From the NCBI RefSeq assembly GCF_002196705.1, contig NZ_NADJ01000037.1, positions 186,001 to 250,000 of the forward strand: a stretch of 64,000 bases of DNA, in the 5' to 3' direction. The notes below the pieces were generated by a model. It was not told the origin of the DNA. It ran no database searches and was given only the letters and a program-made list of their open reading frames with translations. This document shows positions 52,683 to 60,602 of this stretch, piece by piece. The DNA comes from Desulfosporosinus sp. FKB (GTDB taxonomy: Bacteria; Bacillota; Desulfitobacteriia; Desulfitobacteriales; Desulfitobacteriaceae). Every line of letters begins with the position of its first letter. Positions within the stretch are counted from its first letter, which is position 1. The position numbers and the translations under genes are program-made.

Positions 52683-54026
52683 TTAAGATATCTTGCTCGA
52701 TCTAACCCATATTTTTTGGGCATCGGCTTCTTTGATGAGTTCTTCACGCAAATCAGGATGGGCAATATTAATTAAGGCTTCAGCCCTTTGCCATGTACTT
52801 TTACCCTTAAGCATTGCCATACCGTATTCAGTAATCACGTAATAATTAATACTTCTTGGTACAGTTACAGTTGATCCAGGCGTTAAAAAAGGTTTTATAC
52901 GCGATTTCAGCTTGCCTTCTTTATCAACGTAGGTCGAGGTAAGACAGATCAGGCCCTTACCACCTTTAGACTTATAGGACCCATAAATAAAATCCAACTG
53001 TCCCCCCGTTCCAGAAATCTGTCTCATGCCTGATGATTCTGAGGCAACTTGTCCATAGAGATCTACTTCCAGCGCATTATTAACACCAATCACCTTATCA
53101 TTTTGACAAATTATATCAGGATCGTTTGTATAATCGACCGGATAACTTGCACAAATTGGATTGTTATTCAAGAAATCATAGAGCTTATTAGTTCCCATTG
53201 CAAAAGTATAGACAATCTTACCTTTGTCGATCTGTTTTCGCACTCCCGTAATTCTTCCGGCATCGTACATATCCACAAAGGAGTCAACCATCATTTCAGT
53301 ATGAACACCAAGGTTTTTTAAATCCGATTGAGCGATCATTTCCCCAACTGCATTAGGCATAGCACCGATCCCTAACTGCAAACAGGCACCATCTTCAATT
53401 TGTTCCAGAACAATTTTGGCAATTGTTCTGTCAATATCGGATATAGGGGCTTTGGGCAGTTGAAGAAGGGGTCGATTATCGCCCTTAACAAAATAATCAA
53501 TTTCGGATACATGTAAGGCTTCTCTAGAGCCACCAAGACATCTCGGTACAGAATCATTTACTTCAGCGATAACTATTCTAGCTGCATCACACATGGCATG
53601 AGTTATGGAATTTGATGTTCCTAAATTTACATAGCCATGCTTATCGGGAGGAGTGACCTTGATCATAGCTACGTCAACAGGTACGTAACCGCGGTCAAAA
53701 AAACTTGGTGCCTCGTGATACGTTAGAGAAATATAATTACACAAGTTTTTGTCATGAAGCTTTCTGCTAGCCCCACTGAAGTGCCAATCATTATAGATAA
53801 AATGTTTTCTTTCAGGATCATTGATAACGGTTTGGGGTGTAAAAGGGCAGCAAACAGTATTAATAACAACTCCGTTTAATTCATCTTTCCTCTTAGCTAA
53901 AGCTTCATCCAAAACATGCGACGCCATCATAAATTCACCGTAATGAACGACATCATCGGACCTAACAACCTTAACTGCTTCATCTACAGAGACAAATTTG
54001 CTCTCGTACTCGCTCCTAAAATCCAA
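52683..54026 (-). CDS. Acetyl-CoA hydrolase/4-hydroxybutyrate CoA-transferase family protein
   Basis: A 447-residue class I CoA-transferase. Recognisable are VHYGEFMMASHVLDEAL, the substrate loop QLGIGAMPNAVGEMI and the region with the catalytic Glu, followed by SESSGMRQISGTGGQLDF, typical of the 4-hydroxybutyrate or butyrate:acetate CoA-transferases of clostridia. It probably activates a short-chain fatty acid using acetyl-CoA. The ATG is at 54026 after GGAGGGATTGAC. Confidence 0.92.
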   Translation of the reverse strand: MDFRSEYESKFVSVDEAVKVVRSDDVVHYGEFMMASHVLDEALAKRKDELNGVVINTVCCPFTPQTVINDPERKHFIYNDWHFSGASRKLHDKNLCNYISLTYHEAPSFFDRGYVPVDVAMIKVTPPDKHGYVNLGTSNSITHAMCDAARIVIAEVNDSVPRCLGGSREALHVSEIDYFVKGDNRPLLQLPKAPISDIDRTIAKIVLEQIEDGACLQLGIGAMPNAVGEMIAQSDLKNLGVHTEMMVDSFVDMYDAGRITGVRKQIDKGKIVYTFAMGTNKLYDFLNNNPICASYPVDYTNDPDIICQNDKVIGVNNALEVDLYGQVASESSGMRQISGTGGQLDFIYGSYKSKGGKGLICLTSTYVDKEGKLKSRIKPFLTPGSTVTVPRSINYYVITEYGMAMLKGKSTWQRAEALINIAHPDLREELIKEADAQKIWVRSSKIS

Positions 54027-54060
54027 GTCAATCCCTCCTTGTTATTTTCGAAGGTTTTGG

Positions 54061-54921
54061 CTATATCATATTTGTGTAATCATAAAAGCCTTTGCCCGTC
54101 TTCTTGCCAAGGTGACCGGCACGTACTTTTTGTCTGAATGACAGTGAAGGACGGTATTTGGAATCAGCAAATTCTTTAAAGAAAAATTCACAGACTGCCA
54201 AGACGATATCGATTCCTACCATATCAGCCAGTGCTAAAGGACCCATAGGCATTCCCGCGCCCAGTTTCATAGCCTTATCGATTTCCTCTGCTGAAGCAAT
54301 GCCTTCATAGAAAACGTTAGCAGCTTCATTCATATATGGAACTAAGATGCGGTTAACGATGAAACCGGGACTTTCTTTAGCCAGTACAGGCTCCTTGCCC
54401 ATTTTTTCAGCCAATTCTATGACTGTCTGAGCAGTATCATCGCTTGTAACAACTCCAGGAATTACTTCAACTAATTTCATAACGGGTACAGGGTTAAAGA
54501 AATGCATTCCCAACACTTTGTCGGAGCGATTAGTAGCCGCAGCGATCTCAGTAATACTCAACGCTGAGGTATTGGTTGCTAAAATCGTATCCGCTTTACA
54601 TAGTTCTCCGAGTTGTTTATGAACTTTTTTCTTAAAATCAATGTTTTCAACAATTGCTTCGATTACAATATCAACATCTCGAAACTCATTAATATCAGTG
54701 CCGAAGATTAGTCTGGCATTATAATCAGCCACATTTTCTGCTGACACTTTTCCTTTTTCCAGTGCTTTAGCCCAGGCCTTGTTTAAAGTCTTGCTTGCCT
54801 TATTCGCTATTTCTGGAACGACATCTATCAAAACTACGCTATATCCCGCTTCAACACTGACTTGAGCAATCCCAGCACCCATGATGCCAGCTCCTAATAC
54901 TCCAACTTTCTTTATTTCCAC
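54061..54921 (-). CDS. hbd: 3-hydroxybutyryl-CoA dehydrogenase
   Basis: A protein of about 286 residues. The N-terminal Rossmann motif is VGVLGAGIMGAGIAQVS, the catalytic His is in MHFFNPVPVMKLVE near residue 145, and Asn in NRILVPYMNEA near 190. The start is GTG at 54921 behind AAGGAG. It is the first gene of the operon. It reduces acetoacetyl-CoA or oxidises 3-hydroxyacyl-CoA. No crotonase gene is included in the operon. Confidence 0.94.
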   Translation of the reverse strand: MEIKKVGVLGAGIMGAGIAQVSVEAGYSVVLIDVVPEIANKASKTLNKAWAKALEKGKVSAENVADYNARLIFGTDINEFRDVDIVIEAIVENIDFKKKVHKQLGELCKADTILATNTSALSITEIAAATNRSDKVLGMHFFNPVPVMKLVEVIPGVVTSDDTAQTVIELAEKMGKEPVLAKESPGFIVNRILVPYMNEAANVFYEGIASAEEIDKAMKLGAGMPMGPLALADMVGIDIVLAVCEFFFKEFADSKYRPSLSFRQKVRAGHLGKKTGKGFYDYTNMI

Positions 54922-55001
54922 GATTATTCTCCTTTTTATCAAACTTATAGCAAGTTACTAAATTAGAGCGACCTTTGCCATAGTTCTGTCGGTAATAAAT
55001 T

Positions 55002-55040
55002 TTATCGATCTCCATCTTCCTTAAACCAAACATAATTCAT
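55002..55040 (-). CDS. Possible 12-residue leader peptide
   Basis: ATG at 55040 behind AAGGAG codes for MNYVWFKEDGDR and stops at 55002, about 80 bases before the hbd start. The strong ribosome binding site is the only support. Confidence 0.3.
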   Translation of the reverse strand: MNYVWFKEDGDR

Positions 55041-55080
55041 CGAAACTCCTTAAAATTTCCTCCTTTCAATAGACTTAACA

Positions 55081-55096
55081 TGCAAAAACAAATCCA
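55081..55096 (-). promoter_or_regulatory. Sigma-54 (-24/-12) promoter of the fatty-acid operon
   Basis: On the minus strand TGGATTTGTTTTTGCA has the invariant GG and GC separated by 10 bases, and matches TGGCACGNNNNTTGCA at TGG and TTGCA. It lies about 160 bases upstream of hbd, with two phased inverted repeats further upstream. Confidence 0.75.
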
Positions 55097-55130
55097 ACTT
55101 TTTCGACTTTTACAGTAAAATATTAGCAAT

Positions 55131-55158
55131 AAAAAAATGACCAGGAAAATCCTAGTCA
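55131..55158 (-). terminator. Terminator of the sigma-54 activator gene
   Basis: On the minus strand TGACTAGGA and TCCTGGTCA pair and are followed by seven T. It separates the activator gene from the operon promoter. Confidence 0.8.
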
Positions 55159-55247
55159 GAACAACACTTTAAGGTCGCAAAAAGTACCATAATATTATCA
55201 ATTTTGAAAATATTAAGAAGTGAATTTCTCTTATTTTAAAGATATTA

Positions 55248-55265
55248 TGTCTCAAATTGAAGACA
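55248..55265. promoter_or_regulatory. Upstream activating site 1 (TGTC-N10-GACA)
   Basis: An inverted repeat about 160 bases upstream of the -24 element, of the same form as the site at 55290; the two start exactly 42 bases (about four helical turns) apart. Confidence 0.6.
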
Positions 55266-55289
55266 TCATCTTCCAATTAATAGACACAA

Positions 55290-55307
55290 TGTCTCAGTTA
55301 CAGGACA
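55290..55307. promoter_or_regulatory. Upstream activating site 2 (TGTC-N10-GACA)
   Basis: A second copy of the inverted repeat, between the activator stop codon and site 1. A further GACA-CAA-TGTC element overlaps at 55283-55293. Confidence 0.6.
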
Positions 55308-55318
55308 TAGTATCTTTG

Positions 55319-57145
55319 TTATAATTCCCGTGACAAAGTCTCACTATCAAGCCCGTGCTTAATTAGTTTCTTATACAGAACTGATCTATGAATCCCAAGG
55401 ATTTTGGCTGCTTTTACTTTATTCCCCTTTGCCCGCCGCAGAGCGTCAAGCACCAAATCTTTTTCAGCCGAATTTAAGAACACATCCATCCTTTTTTGCC
55501 TTCTAACTTGATTTTCAACCGAACCCACAATAGACTGCCTTAACTGGACAGGTAAATGTTCCGAATAAATGAACGGCTCGTCAACCACGTTCATCGTTCG
55601 TTCCAAGACACTTTCCAATTCTCGAACATTACCCGGCCAAGAATAGCTTTGAAGTATCTGTATAGCTTCACGAGAAATGCCTTCAACATTTGTCTCCAGT
55701 TTTTGGTTTAATTTGGTTACCATGAAATTAGCCAGTAATTCTATGTCATCCGGTCTTTCCCGTAAGCTCGGCAACTCAATGGCCATAACATTTAACCGAT
55801 AGAAAAGGTCGTCACGAAACGTTCTTTCTTGTACCATATCATATAATTTGCGGTTAGTTGCTGTGATAATACGCACATCAATTTTGCGAGGCTGTGTTCC
55901 GCCGACCCTTTCAATTTCAAGTTCTTGGATAACTCGCAGAAGCTTAGCCTGCATGGGCAGACTCATGTCACCGATTTCGTCCAAAAAAATAGTACCATGA
56001 TTGGCCAGTTCGAATTTACCAGGTTTGCCGCCTTTGCGAGCACCGGTGAAAGCTCCTTCGGCATAGCCAAATAATTCTGATTCTAATAGTTGTTCGGGAA
56101 TTGCAGCACAATTAACCTTTATAAATGGGCCATGACATCGCGAACTACCGTTATGAATGGCATGGGCAAACAACTCTTTTCCGGTGCCGCTTTCCCCTGT
56201 TAACAGTACATTTGAGGTAGTACGAGCAGCTCGTTGGGCTAAATTAACGGTTGCAATAATTTTAGGACCTTCACCTATAATATCTTCAAAATCATAGGAA
56301 GCCCTGTGAATTTTACGTAACTCTTCCTTATAAAACTTCAGGTCATCTTCTAATTGGGTTAATTTTCTCGCAAAGACATGCGCCAAACCCATATCCTTGA
56401 ATAGGGTTTTGCCAAGCGCACCGATGATTTTGCCATCTTTTTTAATAGGTGCCCGGATAATCATGAATTCGCGGTCCCGTACTTTCCAGTGCTCTGCGAA
56501 TTGGGCCTTTCCTGTGCGAACGATCTCCGGAAGTTCAGAATGTGGGGTGAGTTCATGAATATGCCGTCCTAAAGCTTCTTCTCTGGTGATCCCTAAAGCC
56601 TCCAAATAGAAATTATTAATCATAACAACATGGCTGTTTTCGTCAACGGCTACAAGGCCTTCATATGGATTTTCCACGACCGTCTCTAAAGCAGCAATAA
56701 GCTTCTTAGCTTCGTTAAGTTCTTGATGAGACTCCCCCAGCATTCTTATCAGATAATCAAGCAGAGGCCACAGCTTTAGTACCCCAAGCATTCGTCCTTC
56801 CTCATCTTTGACTGGAACTTCATATGCTCCCTGTTTTAGAAAGAGGGAAAGCGCTTCTGCGATAGAACTATGTAAGGCTAGGCACATAGGTACTTCGCCT
56901 ATTAGTTCACCTGCGTGTTTTTGTAATGAATTGTGAACTTCTACTTGCATCATTGTTGCTTGATCTAAAATACCTAATAATTTACCATCGGAGCTTAAAA
57001 CATATATATAGTTATGCGCTTGACCGAATTCCAAATAAACCTCAGAGATTTTTTGATCCTTATAAACCTTTGGAAAATTGAGTGCAACGATACTTTCTAC
57101 TGTGTCTATCTCAGACCTGCTGATAATATTTGAGAAACTACCCAA
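55319..57145 (-). CDS. Sigma-54-dependent activator with CBS, PAS, AAA and Fis domains
   Basis: A 608-residue enhancer-binding protein. Residues 10-140 hold a CBS pair (VYVLSSDGKLLGILDQATMM, cut; GAYEVPVKDEEGRMLGVLKL), and 150-270 a PAS domain. The AAA+ domain (about 295-530) has Walker A TGESGTGKELFAHAI, the sigma-54 contact loop GAFTGARKGG and Walker B GTIFLDEIGDM. The C-terminal Fis-type HTH is LVLDALRRAKGNKVKAAKIL. It lies directly upstream of the fatty-acid operon with a -24/-12 promoter and paired activator sites between them, so it is its likely activator. CBS may sense adenine nucleotides or CoA-type ligands; this is inference. Confidence 0.93.
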   Translation of the reverse strand: MGSFSNIISRSEIDTVESIVALNFPKVYKDQKISEVYLEFGQAHNYIYVLSSDGKLLGILDQATMMQVEVHNSLQKHAGELIGEVPMCLALHSSIAEALSLFLKQGAYEVPVKDEEGRMLGVLKLWPLLDYLIRMLGESHQELNEAKKLIAALETVVENPYEGLVAVDENSHVVMINNFYLEALGITREEALGRHIHELTPHSELPEIVRTGKAQFAEHWKVRDREFMIIRAPIKKDGKIIGALGKTLFKDMGLAHVFARKLTQLEDDLKFYKEELRKIHRASYDFEDIIGEGPKIIATVNLAQRAARTTSNVLLTGESGTGKELFAHAIHNGSSRCHGPFIKVNCAAIPEQLLESELFGYAEGAFTGARKGGKPGKFELANHGTIFLDEIGDMSLPMQAKLLRVIQELEIERVGGTQPRKIDVRIITATNRKLYDMVQERTFRDDLFYRLNVMAIELPSLRERPDDIELLANFMVTKLNQKLETNVEGISREAIQILQSYSWPGNVRELESVLERTMNVVDEPFIYSEHLPVQLRQSIVGSVENQVRRQKRMDVFLNSAEKDLVLDALRRAKGNKVKAAKILGIHRSVLYKKLIKHGLDSETLSREL

Positions 57146-57475
57146 CCCACATCCTCCTTTTTGTCTTCAAGTTGGTAAGAAGTCATACTGATCATTGATT
57201 TTGTCTATGATTTTCTACTTTTTATAATTATAATCCTCTTTAGCACAAAAGGTCAGTATTAAAGATAATCAGATTCTAACTAAAAATTAAGCAAATGTAC
57301 GTTTCTCCCAGATCGTTCGATCTGAAGCACAGTTAACTTTTTAACCAGTTTGTTGTCTTCACCTTTCACCATATTCCAGAAAAAGAATCCCCCCTATGAT
57401 TAATCAGAGCATAATCACAGGAGGGGATTTATACTTTATTGTATTGACCAGGTTTTCTTGGATAGTCTAATCTAA
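57146..57475. other. Intergenic region with a hairpin
   Basis: No gene is seen. Bases 57386-57429 hold AATCCCC...TGATTA pairing with TAATCA...GGGGATT, followed on the minus strand by TTCTTTTTC, a terminator-like structure. The rest should contain the promoter of the activator gene. Confidence 0.5.
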
Positions 57476-57979
57476 TCTATTTTAGTCTCCACAGCTTTAG
57501 CCCCCAAAACTAGTGCAGCGCAATCAGGACTGTTGTATGAAGCACATGATTATGCTGCCCATGGCCGAATAGCAGATTTTGTCGTGCTTATGACTTATGA
57601 ATGGGGTTATAGGTTAGGGCCACCACAGGCTATTTCTCCCCTGAATCAAATTAAACATGTTCTTGACTATGCTGTTAGCGTTAATCCCCGTAATAAAATC
57701 TTTATGGGCTTCGAAACTTATGCCCGTGATTGGACACTTCCTCATGCTCAGGGCCAGGATGCAGAAACGTTTAGCCCGCAGGCCGCTGCCCTCCGGACCA
57801 TTCAATATGGAGCAACGATTCAATACGATCAAACCGCAGAATCTCCTTTTTATAATTATACCGATGCCCAGGGAGTCAGCCATCGAGTTTGGTTTGAAGA
57901 TACCCGCAGTGCCCAGACCAAATTCAATACCGTTAAAGCCTACAATTTAAGAGGAATAAGCTACTGGGTATATAGTTAA
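57476..57979 (+). pseudogene. GH18 spore-type peptidoglycan hydrolase, C-terminal fragment
   Basis: An open frame without its start reads VSTALAPKTSAAQSGLLYEA, HDYAAHGRIADFVVLMTYEW, GYRLGPPQAISPLNQIKHVL and ends NLRGISYWVYS, the last 160 residues of a GH18 domain as in YaaH/SleL-type spore cortex enzymes. The catalytic DxxDxDxE segment and any LysM domains upstream are missing. TTG at 57533 could start only a nonfunctional piece. Confidence 0.75.
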
Positions 57980-58049
57980 ACTATCCCGCTGACTTCCATT
58001 TCCTGGTTCAAATCTTAAAGCAACTGCAGATTTGCCATACCATTTGGGC

Positions 58050-58559
58050 TCATGAAAGTTTTCTTATATTACTAAACCATTCAATGGTTGCATTTTTCAT
58101 TTCCTTCGAAAGTTTTTTATTATAGACCTCATCATATAGCCACGCCAATGACTTATTACTTAAATATTTTCTCATTTCATCTTCTGCTTCTGACATTACA
58201 ACTTTTATTAAACAAGGACACTTGGTATACGTATCTGGTAAATTATCTTTGTCCAATAATATAGTATTTTGTCTTATTTCTGCACATTGAAAAAATGGTT
58301 CACTACCTTCCACTGCTTCAACAACATCCCAAAAAGTTATTTTCTCCGCACTACGAGCCAGCATATAACCACCTTTTACACCTGGTATTGAATTTATAAT
58401 CCCTGACTTACTTAATTTTGCAAATACTTTTGATAAATAAGTTTCCGAGATGCCTTGAAATGTCGCTAAATCCCTAATTCCCATAGATTTACCTTCTTCT
58501 GAGTTTACCATGTATAATAAGCAATGTATTGCATATTCCACTCCCACTGAAAATTTCAT
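58050..58559 (-). CDS. Rrf2 family transcriptional regulator
   Basis: A 169-residue Rrf2-type regulator. The N-terminal winged helix has EYAIHCLLYMVNSEEGKSMG and FQGISETYLSKVFAKLSKSG, then IPGVKGGYMLAR. Three Cys (FQCAEI, TKCPCLI) may hold an Fe-S cluster as in IscR/NsrR-like members. The start at 58559 is preceded by AAAGGAGTG. It is divergent from the flavin-binding protein and ferredoxin genes, which it probably controls. Confidence 0.9.
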   Translation of the reverse strand: MKFSVGVEYAIHCLLYMVNSEEGKSMGIRDLATFQGISETYLSKVFAKLSKSGIINSIPGVKGGYMLARSAEKITFWDVVEAVEGSEPFFQCAEIRQNTILLDKDNLPDTYTKCPCLIKVVMSEAEDEMRKYLSNKSLAWLYDEVYNKKLSKEMKNATIEWFSNIRKLS

Positions 58560-58674
58560 TTTTCGGCACTCCTTTGATATTGTCATTCATTTATTAAAAA
58601 TAACCGATTATTTATACTTATTCAAGTTTTTCATAAAGCATAAAACTATATTTCTTTAAGGTAAAACATTTCTA

Positions 58675-58703
58675 TTGACAAAAAGGGCAAAAAATCGTAC
58701 CAT
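58675..58703 (+). promoter_or_regulatory. Promoter of the flavin protein/ferredoxin pair
   Basis: TTGACA and TACCAT are separated by 17 bases, about 50 bases upstream of the GAAAGAAGGAA ribosome binding site. Confidence 0.6.
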
Positions 58704-58768
58704 CAATGCGGATAGTATTTATCGACGATAATATTTATCCATTATCTTATGAAAGAAGGAATATAAAA

Positions 58769-59140
58769 ATGTTTACAGAAAAATTCTTTGAAGTACTAAA
58801 TCATGAAGGAGTAGTTTCTATTGTAACCTGTTCAAATAATGAAGCGCATGTCTGTAACACATGGAACAGTTATCTAATTGTTACAGAAGGAAATAAAATC
58901 TTAATTCCCGCTGCTGCCATGATTAAAACAGAGGAAAATATTAACGCTAACCCTAAAGTTAAATTAACTCTTGGCAGTAAGGAAGTAATGGGCTACAACT
59001 ATATGGGAACAGGATTTTTAATCGAAGGAACTGCCAAATTTATCAAAGATGGAGACAACTTTGAGATGATGAAAAAAAAGTGTCCATTCCTTACAAGAAC
59101 ATTAGAAGTTGCAGTTACCTCATGTAAGCAAACACTATAA
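58769..59140 (+). CDS. Pyridoxamine 5'-phosphate oxidase-type FMN-binding split-barrel protein
   Basis: A 123-residue protein of the PNPOx-like split-barrel fold: NHEGVVSIVTCSNNEAHVCN, ILIPAAAMIKTEENINANPK and GYNYMGTGFLIEGTAKFI. The start at 58769 follows GAAAGAAGGAA; the longer upstream reading is ignored. It probably binds FMN or a deazaflavin or haem and reduces a small substrate. The ferredoxin gene follows after 18 bases. Confidence 0.85.
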   Translation: MFTEKFFEVLNHEGVVSIVTCSNNEAHVCNTWNSYLIVTEGNKILIPAAAMIKTEENINANPKVKLTLGSKEVMGYNYMGTGFLIEGTAKFIKDGDNFEMMKKKCPFLTRTLEVAVTSCKQTL

Positions 59141-59158
59141 ATGATGTGAGAGAATATT

Positions 59159-59335
59159 ATGCCTAGAAAAATTACTAAATCAGATTGTTCAGGGTGCGGA
59201 TCTTGCCAACGAGTCTGTATCATTGGGTGTATCACAGAAGAGAATGATAGAAAAAGAGTAATCAATGAATTGGGCTGTGTTGACTGCGGTGCATGTCAAC
59301 TTGCATGTCCTAAAAAATGCATTACAAGAAATTAA
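59159..59335 (+). CDS. Small 2[4Fe-4S] ferredoxin-like protein
   Basis: A 58-residue protein too short for common cut-offs: MPRKITKSDCSGCGSCQRVC, IIGCI, then GCVDCGACQLACPKKC. Two CxxCxxC-x3-C sets bind two 4Fe-4S clusters. It starts 18 bases after the flavin protein stop and is clearly an electron-transfer partner for it. Confidence 0.85.
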   Translation: MPRKITKSDCSGCGSCQRVCIIGCITEENDRKRVINELGCVDCGACQLACPKKCITRN

Positions 59336-59379
59336 CTATAAAGAAGGTACTAAATTATAACTTCCTGATTAGTTTTTAG

Positions 59380-59412
59380 AAGGTCTAGGATTATTCTAGA
59401 CCTTATTTTTTT
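59380..59412 (+). terminator. Terminator after the ferredoxin gene
   Basis: AAGGTCTAG and CTAGACCTT form a perfect 9-bp stem followed by ATTTTTTT. Confidence 0.9.
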
Positions 59413-59684
59413 AAACATGAACCACGCAAACACTTCCTCAATCAACCACCAGCTAGCTTTTATACCGACGACTATTTCTTCTTGAGATTAGAAAGGCGCT
59501 AGGGACATCGATAATCGGATATTGCATGGCCTTCTGCATAAAGATTTCTTCTTTATTATTTCCATAATTAGTTGCTTATTGATACCATAAGAATTAGTAT
59601 ATAAGAGTATTCTCCGCCCCAGTTGCACGAATTAGTCCAAAAATGCATATTTACTTTAAGTAAAAACGTAAAAAGGTGAAAAGA
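59413..59684. repeat. Intergenic region with repeat piece R6
   Basis: Bases 59424-59500 carry CACTTCCTCAATCAACCACC, AGCTAGCTTTTATACCGACG and CTTCTTGAGATTAGAAAGGC, a degenerate copy of the dispersed repeat. The rest is the promoter region of the ABC transporter genes. Confidence 0.4.
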
Positions 59685-60602
59685 ATGCAACAAACTCCAG
59701 TGCTGCAATTGAAAAACATAAAAAAAACTATCAAGGGAAAGGAGATCATAAAACATATTGATCTCACCCTTTACCCATCTCAGATCTTTGGTTTTCTCGG
59801 TCCGAACGGTGCCGGGAAGACGACGACAATCCGCATGATTGTCGGCTTGATCCGGCCAACGGAGGGTTCTGTGACGATCTGCGGCCATTCTGTCTCCCGG
59901 GATTTTGTTAAGGCAATGTCCAACGTCGGATGTATCATTGAAAGTCCTGATATGTACAAATACTTGACCGGGATGGAAAACCTGCTTCAATATGCCGCCA
60001 TGAATAAAACAATAGGCAGGCAGCGTGTCCACGATGTGGTGGAGATGGTTGGACTCCAACATCGGATCAATGACAAAATCAGCACCTATTCTCTAGGGAT
60101 GCGCCAACGTTTGGGCATTGCCCAGGCCCTTCTTTCCCGACCCAAACTCTTAATTCTTGACGAACCAACAAACGGGTTGGATCCGGCCGGCATCACGGAG
60201 TTCAGAAATCTGATCCGCAGACTCGCCTATGAAGAAGGCATGACGGTCTTTGTCTCCAGCCATCTGCTCTTGGAAATAGAGGAAATATGCGATACTGTCT
60301 CGATTATCAAGCAAGGAACAGTCATCAAAACTGGCGCAGTCCAAGAACTTCTTCACGAGGACAAGATAGAGTGGCAGTTGAATGATCCCCAAAAAGCGAT
60401 CGCACTCCTTGATGAGCATTGGAACATCAAGGCAGTTCAACTGAAAAAGAACACCGTCAGCGCCCGTCTCGGCGAACCGTCCCTTGCCGAGATTAATGAA
60501 CTCTTAATAAAAGAAGGCCTGGAACTTACATACTGCTCGTCAAAACAGAACACCCTCGAAGATCTGTTCCTCGGCCTTACAGAAGGTGATCAAATTGTAT
60601 AG
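59685..60602 (+). CDS. ABC transporter ATPase (BcrA/lantibiotic-immunity type)
   Basis: A protein of about 305 residues. Walker A is FLGPNGAGKTTTIRMI, the signature is YSLGMRQRLGIAQALL and Walker B is LLILDEPTNGLDPAG, followed by SSHLLLEIEEICD, the usual pattern of BcrA-like exporters. The start at 59685 follows AAAAAGGTG. The permease gene overlaps its end by 17 bases. Its codons are GC-richer than in neighbours. Confidence 0.92.
   Translation: MQQTPVLQLKNIKKTIKGKEIIKHIDLTLYPSQIFGFLGPNGAGKTTTIRMIVGLIRPTEGSVTICGHSVSRDFVKAMSNVGCIIESPDMYKYLTGMENLLQYAAMNKTIGRQRVHDVVEMVGLQHRINDKISTYSLGMRQRLGIAQALLSRPKLLILDEPTNGLDPAGITEFRNLIRRLAYEEGMTVFVSSHLLLEIEEICDTVSIIKQGTVIKTGAVQELLHEDKIEWQLNDPQKAIALLDEHWNIKAVQLKKNTVSARLGEPSLAEINELLIKEGLELTYCSSKQNTLEDLFLGLTEGDQIV

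Noticed and set aside
54851-55033. 60-codon frame overlapping the hbd start
   Set aside because: Its second half is the hbd gene in another frame; only a 12-codon frame with a strong ribosome binding site was kept, with low confidence.
55118-55160. Second sigma-54-like promoter (TGGTCAT...ATTGC)
   Set aside because: The GG to GC distance is 13 bases instead of 10, and the sequence is part of the terminator hairpin of the activator gene.
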